Program-made: the position numbers and the translations under genes | NCBI GenBank assembly: GCA_963524305.1 | Contig: CAURGH010000033.1 | Span: 1-16,970, forward strand | Source: JABCPH02 sp963524305 | GTDB taxonomy: Bacteria > Fusobacteriota > Fusobacteriia > Fusobacteriales > Leptotrichiaceae | Direction: 5' to 3' | Length of the DNA stretch: 16,970 nt | In this document: piece by piece, positions 6,729 to 14,736 of the stretch | Numbering within the stretch: position 1 is the stretch's first letter | How the letters are laid out: the number at the start of each line of letters is the position of its first letter | Notes under the pieces: model-generated | What the model was told of the DNA's origin: nothing | The model's database searches: none | The model's input: the letters and a program-made list of their open reading frames with translations, nothing else

Positions 6729-7754
6729 TTATCTCAAAGAAGACAATTTCCATACACCAAATATCAAATAAATTATAAATAAGTAAAGTATCAATCCAAA
6801 TTGGTGTAAGAAAATGAATGCGAATACTAGCACGATTACTGCTATCGCCATTCCTAATCCTTGTGTTATTTCAGCAAATCCTAATTTATCATCACCATAA
6901 ACATTTGGTTTTAATACAGAATTTATTGGTCTTATAAATATATTTAGTATTAAAATTGCATATAATGGTGCTTCTTGTTGTATTCCGTGTTTCCAAAATA
7001 AAATCATTGAAGCTCCAATCATTATTCCGTAGAATAATTTCCCAAATAAATATTTTGGACTTGAATATAAATCTGTTAAAATGAAAACTCCTAAAAATAC
7101 GATTTCTCCTAATTCTAATGGAATTTCAATTCCCATAAATGCTGCAACAAAATACCCTACAAAAATAGATATAAACAATCCTGTCGGAACTTCCCAACTT
7201 AATCTTCCTCTAAGCATTAAATATATTGCTCCAACTACTATTGCGATTACTGAATATCCACCTATCATTCCTGTATTTGCCAATAAGATTGATCCAACTC
7301 CCTCAAAACCGGGTGCTACAATATCTGGATTTGACCAAGCAGCTGATCCTGCAGCTAATACAGATGGAAAGAATAGTAAAATCGCTAATTTACCAATTAC
7401 TATAGGATTTACAATTTTCTTTTCTACTGAACCAAAACATAATTGTCCAAATAATACGCCAATAATTGAAGATAACCCTACGATATAAATTGGTGTAAAT
7501 GGTGCTAATGAAAGTCCCACTAAAACTCCCACAACCGCTGTTGAAAAATCAGTTTCAATATCTTTTTTCAATATAAATTTTCCAAATATATATTCCGTTA
7601 ATACTGCCAACACTGTTGATGTTAAAATAATTAAAATCGGAAAAATCCCATAAACCACAAATGCAACTACTATCAATGGAATAGTCGCTATCAAAGTATC
7701 TATCATAGTTGTTGTAATTTTTTCTTTCAGAGCTCTTTTTTCATTTAATCTCAT
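6729..7754 (-). CDS. RnfD/NqrB-like membrane protein lacking the FMN-attachment motif
   Basis: A 341-residue protein with about nine or ten membrane segments, the length and layout of RnfD. Family landmarks can be aligned by eye: DFSTAVVGVLVGLSLAP (residues 69-85) for the usual DGSAVVTGLLLA stretch, FGSVEKKIVNPIVIGKLAIL (107-126), GAIYLMLRGRLSWEVP (175-190), and LTDLYSSP (226-233) for the usual ATDP-TSP. RnfD and NqrB carry FMN covalently bound to a threonine in an S/T-G-A-T motif. The corresponding stretch here (about 135-165) contains no such motif. No other rnf or nqr subunit is in the window. It follows the low-complexity exported protein by 19 nt and is ended by a terminator, so the two form a unit. 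It is an RnfD family member by fold, with uncertain redox function. Confidence 0.75.
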   Translation of the reverse strand: MRLNEKRALKEKITTTMIDTLIATIPLIVVAFVVYGIFPILIILTSTVLAVLTEYIFGKFILKKDIETDFSTAVVGVLVGLSLAPFTPIYIVGLSSIIGVLFGQLCFGSVEKKIVNPIVIGKLAILLFFPSVLAAGSAAWSNPDIVAPGFEGVGSILLANTGMIGGYSVIAIVVGAIYLMLRGRLSWEVPTGLFISIFVGYFVAAFMGIEIPLELGEIVFLGVFILTDLYSSPKYLFGKLFYGIMIGASMILFWKHGIQQEAPLYAILILNIFIRPINSVLKPNVYGDDKLGFAEITQGLGMAIAVIVLVFAFIFLHQFGLILYLFIIYLIFGVWKLSSLR

Positions 7755-7773
7755 TTCAATTTATCCTCTCTTT

Positions 7774-8391
7774 CTATTCTGATGTACCTTCACTAGATTT
7801 TGTCCCAGAAGAACCTGAACTTGATTCAGAAGAACTTCCACTACCGCTGCTACTTTCTGATGAACTACTATTTGATGTCTTCGATTTTTCTGATGAACTA
7901 TGTTTAGAAGATTTTTTTGTACTACCTGATTTTGATTTATCTAAAGAAAATTTCTCAACATTTCCCATACTTCTTTTTTTCGTTGTATGTTTTTTCGCTT
8001 CTTTTGGTTTTTCCTTTGCCACTGGATTTTGTGGTGCTACAACAGGTGCTGTTGCTGGTTGTGGTTGCGTTGGCTGTTGAGCTACTGGTTGTTGTGGCTG
8101 TGCAGGTTGAGCTTGTGGTTGAGGCTGTTGCTGTTGTTGCTTAGCCTTTGCTGCTTGCTGTTGTGCTGCTAATTGAGCTGCCTTTTTCGCATCTTCTTCT
8201 TTTTGTTTTTGTCTTTGTTTTTCATCTTCTTTTACTTTTTTATCAGCCAATTCTTTAGCTTTTTTCGCTGCTTTCTTCTCTGCTCTAATCTTTGCAATCA
8301 TTGGATTACCTATATCTTTTGCCTTAAAACTTCCAACCGCCAGTAATAGTAATGAGAACAAAAAGATACACACATTTTTTAAATGTTTCAT
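7774..8391 (-). CDS. exported low-complexity (Lys/Ala, Gln/Pro, Ser-rich) protein
   Basis: A 205-residue protein that I cannot assign to a family. A hydrophobic N-terminus (residues 6-21, ending AVGSFKAKD) is a signal peptide or membrane anchor without a lipobox. After it come a charged Lys/Ala/Glu helix (about 35-85), a Gln/Pro/Ala-rich stretch (80-125), a basic linker (126-140) and a tail that is mainly Ser/Gly/Lys/Glu (155-205). The order anchor, helix and extended Pro/Gln region recalls TolA or TonB-type spacers, but no C-terminal TonB/TolA domain is present. The repetitive codons are triplets, so slippage would change length without frameshift. The start is preceded by AAAGGA about 12 nt upstream. 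The gene is the immediate upstream partner of the RnfD-like gene and follows the exporter by 80 nt. Confidence 0.65.
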   Translation of the reverse strand: MKHLKNVCIFLFSLLLLAVGSFKAKDIGNPMIAKIRAEKKAAKKAKELADKKVKEDEKQRQKQKEEDAKKAAQLAAQQQAAKAKQQQQQPQPQAQPAQPQQPVAQQPTQPQPATAPVVAPQNPVAKEKPKEAKKHTTKKRSMGNVEKFSLDKSKSGSTKKSSKHSSSEKSKTSNSSSSESSSGSGSSSESSSGSSGTKSSEGTSE

Positions 8392-8471
8392 AATTTACCG
8401 TTTCCTTTCTACAATTTTTAAAATTTTATACAGTTTTTTAAATTAGAAAATAAAATCTTAAATTTTTTTAC

Positions 8472-10217
8472 TTAACTCTTAACTCCAGCTTTGCTATACA
8501 ATGCTCTATAAATTCCATTTTCCTTATTCATCAAAGTTTCGTGATTTCCAACTTCTTTAATTTCCCCTTGCTGTATAACTACTATTTTATCACTATTTAC
8601 TATTGTTGACAACCTATGAGCAATAACAAATGTCGTTTTCCCTTCCATTAATTTTTCCAAAGCATCTTGAACTAACTTTTCTGACTCATTATCAAGTGCC
8701 GAAGTTGCTTCATCCAAAATTAAAATTTGTGGATTTTCCAAAATTGCTCTCGCTATTGCAATTCTTTGTTTTTGACCACCAGAAAGTTTGATTCCTCTTT
8801 CTCCAATTTCTGTATCGTATCCGTCATCCAATTTTTGAATAAATTCATGTGCATTCGCTAATTTTGCGGCTTGAATAACTTCTTCATCAGTTGCATTCTG
8901 TCTTCCATATTTAATATTACTAAAAATTGTTCCACTAAACAAAAATGTTTCCTGTGGCACAATTCCAATACTTTTTCTCAAACTTTTTATTTCAAAATTC
9001 TTCAAATCAGTACCATCAATCGTAATACTACCACCTGTAACATCAAAAAATCTTGGAATCAAATTCACTATTGTAGACTTTCCTCCACCAGAATTTCCAA
9101 CTAACGCAACCGTTTCTCCTTTTTTTATCCTAAGGTTAATTCCCTTTAATATTTTCTCTTTATTGTCTTGATAAGAAAATTCCACATCATTAAATGCTAT
9201 TTCATCATTAAATTCTCTAAATTTTATACAATTTTCTTTATTGATAATTTGAGGATTTATTTCTAAAATCTCATATACTCTATCAATTGAAGCTATATTT
9301 GAATTTATTGTATTGTAAATTGTTGTACTTCTTCTTACTGGTGTATACACAGAAGCTATAGCTCCCACAACCGTTAAGAAATCACCTGTTGTAAAATTAT
9401 GTCCTCTAATAATTCGATATCCTCCAAACAATAATAATATCGCAACCATTATATAATTCAATGCTTCTGAAACTGCCATTGATTTTGCATTATAACTAAC
9501 ACTTTTCAATACAACTTTTTTTAAATTCAAACTTTTTCTTTTAAAATCTCTTATTTCAACACCCTCTGTAGCAAATGCCTTTATTACTCTAATCCCAGAA
9601 ATCGTTTCCTGCAATTTAGAATTCAAGATCCCTGTTGCTTCTTGTCTTTCTTTCCCAGAACTTTTTAATTTTCTCGAATATTTTTTTACCGTTACCATTA
9701 ATACTGGTGCTACAATCAACACTCCTAAAGTTAATTTCCAATCTACATACAACGCAACTCCCAAGTACAAGATCGCAGTAAAGACATATTTTATCAACTC
9801 AAATAAATCCAAAATTAATGAATTTACATTTGCTGGATCATTTAAAACCTTCGTCATCATTTCTCCAACTTTTGTTTTAGAAAAATATTCTATATCCAAT
9901 GACTGTAATTTCAAATATAAATCATCTATTATATTTTTATAAATTGATGACGAAACTTTTCCCGAAAGAAGCGTATTCCAATACATTATAAATGCACCAA
10001 CTACAGATAAAAGTATCATTCCACCTGCCGCATAAAGTATATCTTTCTCATTTTTCCCAATAATACCTTGATCTATCAATCGCTTCAATAAAGCAATCGG
10101 AGCTACTGAAGAAGCAGATGAGATCATTGCTAAAATCATATTTAAAATTATTAAAATATAATATTTTTTTATATATTTTTTTAATTTTTTTATTGAAACT
10201 AAAGTTTTACTTCTCAT
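8472..10217 (-). CDS. MsbA-like lipid/LPS exporter, ABC half-transporter
   Basis: A 581-residue fused membrane-plus-ATPase half-transporter of the MsbA/LmrA type, which works as a homodimer in the inner membrane. The six-helix domain covers about residues 20-310. The nucleotide-binding domain has Walker A GNSGGGKST (374-382), Q-loop PQETFLFSGT (421-430), signature LSGGQ (478-482), Walker B with D502 and E503, and H534. All catalytic residues are intact. The frame stays open to a TTG at 10265, but the ATG at 10217 gives the usual length of about 580. An AGGAG lies about 16 nt upstream of this ATG, farther than ideal, so the start is not certain. Last of the glycan genes, 70 nt after the GT52 gene, it most likely flips the glycolipid those enzymes build. 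A general multidrug exporter cannot be excluded. Confidence 0.9.
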   Translation of the reverse strand: MRSKTLVSIKKLKKYIKKYYILIILNMILAMISSASSVAPIALLKRLIDQGIIGKNEKDILYAAGGMILLSVVGAFIMYWNTLLSGKVSSSIYKNIIDDLYLKLQSLDIEYFSKTKVGEMMTKVLNDPANVNSLILDLFELIKYVFTAILYLGVALYVDWKLTLGVLIVAPVLMVTVKKYSRKLKSSGKERQEATGILNSKLQETISGIRVIKAFATEGVEIRDFKRKSLNLKKVVLKSVSYNAKSMAVSEALNYIMVAILLLFGGYRIIRGHNFTTGDFLTVVGAIASVYTPVRRSTTIYNTINSNIASIDRVYEILEINPQIINKENCIKFREFNDEIAFNDVEFSYQDNKEKILKGINLRIKKGETVALVGNSGGGKSTIVNLIPRFFDVTGGSITIDGTDLKNFEIKSLRKSIGIVPQETFLFSGTIFSNIKYGRQNATDEEVIQAAKLANAHEFIQKLDDGYDTEIGERGIKLSGGQKQRIAIARAILENPQILILDEATSALDNESEKLVQDALEKLMEGKTTFVIAHRLSTIVNSDKIVVIQQGEIKEVGNHETLMNKENGIYRALYSKAGVKS

Positions 10218-10287
10218 TTTTTTTAATCTTTTTCTCCTTTTTATATTTTTAATTTTATAAACCAATAAACTTCATAAATTTGTTTTC

Positions 10288-11268
10288 CTATAACTTCCCT
10301 AATTTTTTCTCTAATTTTTTATTTATTTGCGAACCATAAAAATCCACTTTTTTCACATTTTTAACAGTTAACGAAGCAGTTGAAGCCACTGTTGCCAATA
10401 CATCGAACTGAACTCCTACAAAATCAAATAATTCAAAAGGAACTATTTTATCAAATACCAATATATCAGGAAAATATTTACTGTAATCTTTTCTATCTCT
10501 TGGATGCGTTTTTATCATTATTTCTTCTCTTTTATAATTTTTAAAAATTTCTTCATAAATCGAAATTTCTTCCTCTAAAGTCAAAATTCCATCTTGAGAA
10601 AAAGGTTGTGTCAAAAAAATTACTCTTTTAGTTTTTATTTTTTCTATATCTTCTGTATTCAATGTGAAAAAATCTAAAATTTCTTTTTTATCTACATCAT
10701 CTTTTTCTTCATAAATTTTTTTAAAATCTAAAATCTCTGTTTTCTTTACCAACTCTTGTGGAATTTCTTTTATCCCACTAAATATCACTTTTTTTACCTT
10801 TGGAGACAGACCTAATTTTAAATTTTTCTTCGACTTAAACTTATTTCTTCTCGATTTTCTATAAAGTTTTTGATCATAATAACTTGCTATTCCGTCTTCT
10901 ATCATGGTAAACTCATCTATCTTATCCCAAATAACTCTCGTCGTTAATATATGATCATTCCCAATATATCGTATTTTTTTATTTTTAGTTCTCTTTTCAA
11001 TTTCTGATAACAAAATTTTTCTTAATTTTTTTCTAAAAAGAATTTTTTTTATCCCTTTTAGCATTCTTAATTTTATTGACAAAATCTTATTGTACTCTTC
11101 TTTATCAATATAAACTGTATCTAGTTTAAAATTACTTTTCTCAAAATAATTCAATAATGTTTTATCAGAAAAGATATAAGTTTTATTTTTGTGTAATTCT
11201 TTTGTTAAAAGCATATACAATAACAAAGTATATCCGCTATCAACTAAGATTATATCATGTTCTTCCAT
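10288..11268 (-). CDS. GT52 family glycosyltransferase (LOS sialyltransferase-like)
   Basis: A 326-residue cytoplasmic enzyme whose motifs match the GT52 family, which includes lipooligosaccharide sialyltransferases. IEDGIASYYD (residues 123-132) matches the family's E-D-G-x-x-x-Y element, TQPFSQDG (220-227) begins the second half, IKTHPRDRKDYSKYF (252-266) has the H-P-R-x-x-x-D-Y nucleotide-sugar site, and TVASTAS (293-299) is the usual Ser-rich turn. Members transfer sialic acid or other sugars from CMP- or UDP-donors to terminal galactose of LOS; the donor cannot be told from sequence. The start has AAAGG 6 nt upstream. It lies 17 nt after the deacetylase gene and 70 nt before the exporter. 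No CMP-sialic acid synthesis genes are in the window. Confidence 0.8.
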   Translation of the reverse strand: MEEHDIILVDSGYTLLLYMLLTKELHKNKTYIFSDKTLLNYFEKSNFKLDTVYIDKEEYNKILSIKLRMLKGIKKILFRKKLRKILLSEIEKRTKNKKIRYIGNDHILTTRVIWDKIDEFTMIEDGIASYYDQKLYRKSRRNKFKSKKNLKLGLSPKVKKVIFSGIKEIPQELVKKTEILDFKKIYEEKDDVDKKEILDFFTLNTEDIEKIKTKRVIFLTQPFSQDGILTLEEEISIYEEIFKNYKREEIMIKTHPRDRKDYSKYFPDILVFDKIVPFELFDFVGVQFDVLATVASTASLTVKNVKKVDFYGSQINKKLEKKLGKL

Positions 11269-11285
11269 TTCTGACCTTTCATTTT

Positions 11286-12353
11286 TTATTTAAAAATTTT
11301 CCGATAAATTGCAGTCGTTCCATTATTTAATTCTTTTTTGAAATCTTCTATACTGTAATCATCAGCACTCAATCTATAAACCCAATTTTTATTTATTTTC
11401 AGAGAATTTGCACCTTTTCTTGTCGTTATAAAAATATCAACACCCAACTTTCTCAAATCCTCTCGATTCCCTTTGTATCTGTGTCCCCACGGATAAGCCA
11501 AACAATCTGGCGTTTTATTCAATTTTTCTTGAATTATTCTTTTATTTTCCAATATTTCAAATTCTACAGTTTTCTTAAATTCCTCTTCACTAACCTCATA
11601 AAAAAATTCATCCTGTTTTTCCTTAAACAATTTTGTCAAAAACTCTTTTCTCTCTTTCAAAGATTTTTTCTTAAATTCTTCACTTTTTTCTATCTTTCTG
11701 TACTTCTCAACAAAATCTTTTTTAGGTTTATGTCCAGGAATCGAAATCTGACTCACTGACTTACAAATCGGTAATCCATCCATTTTTTTCCCACTAACGT
11801 TTTCCTCATAAAAATCATCAAAAAACATACTGTAACTTTCTCTTCTAAAATATGGAGAACTTTCCTCATCATAAAACCCAGTTACTTTCAAATGTTTAAG
11901 CGTCATAGCATGGGAATGTGTATGCATCTGAAAATCAACTAATCCACTATCATACATCTCTCTAACCTGATCCCAATTCAAATAAAAATCATTCTTCCCA
12001 ATATACTTCGTATTCAAAAAAATTGTTGCCTTAATACCATATTTTTTTAAAATTGGAAACGCTTCAACATAATTATTCTTATATCCATCATCAAACGTAA
12101 CCAAAACTGAATTTTCAGGTAATTTATATCCTAATCCTTTCAACTCTTCCATTTTAAAAGTTTTCTTATTCTTAATCACTTTCATTTGCTCTTCAAATTC
12201 TTCCGTTGAAATAATTCCTGGAATTCCTACCTTATAAACACTGTGATACATCAAACAAGTAAAAAAATTTTTTCTACTTTTATTATAAATAATATATCCC
12301 AATACCAATAATACTAACAATATCAATACTTGCCTCAGCAAAAAAATTAACAT
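11286..12353 (-). CDS. membrane-anchored polysaccharide deacetylase (NodB/CE4) with a large insert
   Basis: A 355-residue protein with one N-terminal membrane segment (about residues 3-23) placing the enzyme outside the membrane. CE4 motifs are LMYHSV (34-39), TFDDGY (86-91, catalytic base and metal-binding aspartates), HTHSH (144-148, metal histidines) and AYPWG (286-290). The family removes N-acetyl groups from hexosamines, in chitin oligosaccharides, PNAG or peptidoglycan; here the likely substrate is the glycan made by its neighbours. About 110-130 residues of charged, mostly helical sequence (155-275) interrupt the NodB domain between the histidine and AYPWG motifs, more than in standard members. 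The start is supported by AGGAG. The gene follows the small GT2 gene by 57 nt and precedes the GT52 gene by 17 nt. Confidence 0.9.
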   Translation of the reverse strand: MLIFLLRQVLILLVLLVLGYIIYNKSRKNFFTCLMYHSVYKVGIPGIISTEEFEEQMKVIKNKKTFKMEELKGLGYKLPENSVLVTFDDGYKNNYVEAFPILKKYGIKATIFLNTKYIGKNDFYLNWDQVREMYDSGLVDFQMHTHSHAMTLKHLKVTGFYDEESSPYFRRESYSMFFDDFYEENVSGKKMDGLPICKSVSQISIPGHKPKKDFVEKYRKIEKSEEFKKKSLKERKEFLTKLFKEKQDEFFYEVSEEEFKKTVEFEILENKRIIQEKLNKTPDCLAYPWGHRYKGNREDLRKLGVDIFITTRKGANSLKINKNWVYRLSADDYSIEDFKKELNNGTTAIYRKIFK

Positions 12354-12410
12354 TCCTCTCTCCTTCCTTTTTTATTTTTCCTTTTTTTAATCAATTAAAT
12401 TTCAAAAATC

Positions 12411-13148
12411 CTAAATTTTTCCTCTAAATTTTAGCCATTTAGCTCTTATTTTTTTTATCAATCTGTCAATTTTAAAATTCAAAACCGTATTTTTTCGTTT
12501 ATTACTAAAATGCACATGCCTTTTATTCCCAATATGTCTAACAAATGGCTCCTTGAAAAATATCGTTTTAAACCCTTTTTCCTTGTAAAAATCTGATAAA
12601 ACTTCCTCGTATCTCTGATTTTCCAATTTTTCATGCAAACCAAATAAATCCATATCTTTTTTTCGTCTCAAACCTGGATTATATGTGAAAATCTCACCTT
12701 TCACTTTATAGAATTTCTCACCAGATTTAGAAACATAATCTTCACTCTCATCAAAAAAGAAACCCTCCAAGTAATCTTCCTTTGCTCTTCCACCAACAAT
12801 CAAGATTTTCTCATCTTCCTTCAGCAACTCAATCGATTCCTCAATAAATCCCTCTCGAAAAAATTCCCAATCATCTTCACAATGAAATACATACTCAGTA
12901 TCGACTTCCTTATAAGCCTTATCAATTGATTTTAATTGACCCAAACGAGTTTCATTTACAATCAACTGAAAATTCTGATTCTCATATTTAGAAACCAATT
13001 TTTTTAATTTGTTCCCTTCTGTGCTATCTTCTGTAATTATAATTTTCTTAATCGGATAAGTGTTATACTTAAAAAAACTATCCAAAGTTTCTTCTAGCAA
13101 ATCAAACCGACCACAACTTGTTATGACCAAACTAACTTCATCATTCAT
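12411..13148 (-). CDS. small GT2 (GT-A) glycosyltransferase
   Basis: A 245-residue single-domain transferase. It opens with a GT-A Rossmann strand (SLVITSCGRFDLLEETLDS, residues 6-24), has TEDST (39-43) as the nucleotide contact region and CEDDWEF (90-96) as the metal-binding DXD-type motif, with HIGNKRHVH (205-213) near the end providing a possible last metal ligand. The C-terminus is basic (FKIDRLIKKIRAKW), suggesting contact with the membrane face. Donor and acceptor are not predictable. The start ATG lies within the end of the preceding gene, with an 8-bp overlap (13141-13148), indicating translational coupling with the two-domain transferase, so both probably act in one glycan chain. Confidence 0.85.
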   Translation of the reverse strand: MNDEVSLVITSCGRFDLLEETLDSFFKYNTYPIKKIIITEDSTEGNKLKKLVSKYENQNFQLIVNETRLGQLKSIDKAYKEVDTEYVFHCEDDWEFFREGFIEESIELLKEDEKILIVGGRAKEDYLEGFFFDESEDYVSKSGEKFYKVKGEIFTYNPGLRRKKDMDLFGLHEKLENQRYEEVLSDFYKEKGFKTIFFKEPFVRHIGNKRHVHFSNKRKNTVLNFKIDRLIKKIRAKWLKFRGKI

Positions 13149-14688
13149 ATTGACTTAACCCTTTCTCTGCTCTCATTTTACCAGCTTTTATAACATTTGC
13201 CAAAAATTCATCATTCTCCTTTAACTTACTCCTATCATTTTCTTTATGATAAATATGATAAACCAAAGCCTTAAATTTCAATCTTTTCTTACCAATCCCA
13301 TTATTGTAAAGTCTAACAGCAATTTCACTATCTTCTCGACCCCAACCTTGTATTTTTTCTTCAAATCCATTCACCTTTTGTAAATCTTCTTTAAAAAATG
13401 CCATATTACAACCACGAATTCCACTCAATTTCTTATCCCTTTTTATAAACATTTTCGACAAAATTCCACATCTTATCATATTCGCTTTATTCTTAAATCC
13501 TTTTTCAAATAATCTAAAAATAAAATTCGGCATTCGATTTTTCAAAAGATTTTTCGAATTTTTTTCATCCACAATCACACGAGATCCTTGTACAAAATAC
13601 CCTTTTTCCATATTCTCAATATGATCTTGAATAAAATGCTTCTCAAGTATCAAATCTCCATCAATTATTATTAAATATTTTCCACTCGCACAATTTATCG
13701 CTTTATTTCTTGACATCGAAAGCCTAAATCCATCATCCTCTTGCCAAGAATGAATAATATTCAACCACGGATAACTTTGCTGAAAATCCTTCACCAAATC
13801 AATCGTTTCTTGCCTAGACCCGTCATCCGCAATTATTATCTCTCGTGGCTTTACCGTCTGCTCCAAAACGCTGTTCAAACAAGCCTTCAACGCCTCAGGC
13901 CAATTATAAGTAGTTATTACAAGTGAAGTATCTTTTCCCAAAGTATTGTAATACGCCTCTCTTAATTTCGTATATTTTGTCATCGTATAAATCGAACTAT
14001 ACTTAGCTAGCAAATATCCCTCGTATCCATCCAACAAACCAAGTTGCAAAATATACATTTTTACAAATCGAAACAACATTTTTGAATAAATTTTCAAAAA
14101 ACTTGCACTTTTTTTATGCTTAATATATTCAGTCGCACTCTGCGAAGTGTATCTATTCAATTTCTCTAAAAATTCCTCAATACTGTCATAAGTATAATGA
14201 ATTATTTTCTCATTAATTTTTTCAATTTTACTCTCAGTTTGATATTGTTCATGAACCTCACGATTACTTATTTTAACCTTCCCATTCTTCCAAAGCCTAA
14301 TTACATAATCATCCCATCCACCAAACTTAATCTCCTTCCCAAACGCAATATTTCTAAGTTTTATTTTATAAACATCACTTGAAGGTTTTTCATCATTTAT
14401 AATACTTCTTATTTTTTCTTTCAATTCAGGCGATACAACTTCATCCGCATCTAACAACAATACCCATTCTCCCTGACATTTCTCCAAAACAGAATTTTTC
14501 TGAGGACCATACCCTTTCCATTTCTCAACAAAAACTTTCGCTCCTTTAAACTCAGCTATTTCTACCGTCCTATCTTTGCTCTCACTGTCCACAATTATAA
14601 TTTCATCCGCTATATCCTTTATAGCATCAATAGTTTTCCCTATTCTATTTTCTTCATTAAATGTTATTAAACCAACTGATAGTTTCAT
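13141..14688 (-). CDS. bifunctional two-domain GT2 glycosyltransferase
   Basis: A 515-residue fusion of two GT-A enzymes. Domain 1 (about 1-250) resembles the WaaE/LgtF/KdtX type of beta-glucosyl or related LOS core transferase: SVGLITFNEENRI (4-16), IIVDSESKD (31-39), metal motif LLDADE (78-83) and the WDDY-RLW block (125-133). Domain 2 (about 254-515) resembles a chondroitin-synthase or galactosyltransferase-like GT2: SLVITTYNWPEAL (255-267), IIADDGS (285-291), IDGD (342-345), RGCNMAF (425-431) and GWGREDSE (448-455). Both halves keep their metal and catalytic acid motifs, so two successive sugars may be added by one polypeptide. The ATG has GAAAGGA 6 nt upstream. Its GC content in parts exceeds 40 percent, unlike the gene before it. 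It overlaps the next gene by 8 bp. Confidence 0.9.
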   Translation of the reverse strand: MKLSVGLITFNEENRIGKTIDAIKDIADEIIIVDSESKDRTVEIAEFKGAKVFVEKWKGYGPQKNSVLEKCQGEWVLLLDADEVVSPELKEKIRSIINDEKPSSDVYKIKLRNIAFGKEIKFGGWDDYVIRLWKNGKVKISNREVHEQYQTESKIEKINEKIIHYTYDSIEEFLEKLNRYTSQSATEYIKHKKSASFLKIYSKMLFRFVKMYILQLGLLDGYEGYLLAKYSSIYTMTKYTKLREAYYNTLGKDTSLVITTYNWPEALKACLNSVLEQTVKPREIIIADDGSRQETIDLVKDFQQSYPWLNIIHSWQEDDGFRLSMSRNKAINCASGKYLIIIDGDLILEKHFIQDHIENMEKGYFVQGSRVIVDEKNSKNLLKNRMPNFIFRLFEKGFKNKANMIRCGILSKMFIKRDKKLSGIRGCNMAFFKEDLQKVNGFEEKIQGWGREDSEIAVRLYNNGIGKKRLKFKALVYHIYHKENDRSKLKENDEFLANVIKAGKMRAEKGLSQYE

Positions 14689-14736
14689 TTTAAATCCTTT
14701 CAGTTTTTCTCATATTTTTACTAAAATAATTAAATT

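Noticed and set aside
7081..7488. Plus-strand open frame of 135 codons opposite the RnfD-like gene
   Set aside because: Its Pro/Asn/Ile-rich composition is the mirror of membrane-protein codons; the minus-strand frame has clear family landmarks.
8041..8165. Triplet-rich tract as a phase-variation or CRISPR-like repeat
   Set aside because: The triplets encode Gln, Pro and Ala without regular units or spacers, and slippage in threes would keep the reading frame.
7917..8172. Plus-strand open frames rich in Leu, Val and Trp that look like membrane proteins
   Set aside because: They are the reverse reading of CAA/CAG/GCA-type triplets in the Gln/Pro/Ala region of the minus-strand gene.
8392..8471. 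Promoter or terminator in the gap between the exporter and the low-complexity gene
   Set aside because: Only a weak TATAAAAT-like stretch and no stable hairpin with T-run can be seen; transcription may continue through from the glycan operon.
10218..10265. TTG-initiated extension of the ABC exporter
   Set aside because: The extra 16 residues are Lys/Arg/Ile-rich, have no ribosome binding site and contain the likely AGGAG of the shorter form; the ATG at 10217 gives the normal family length.
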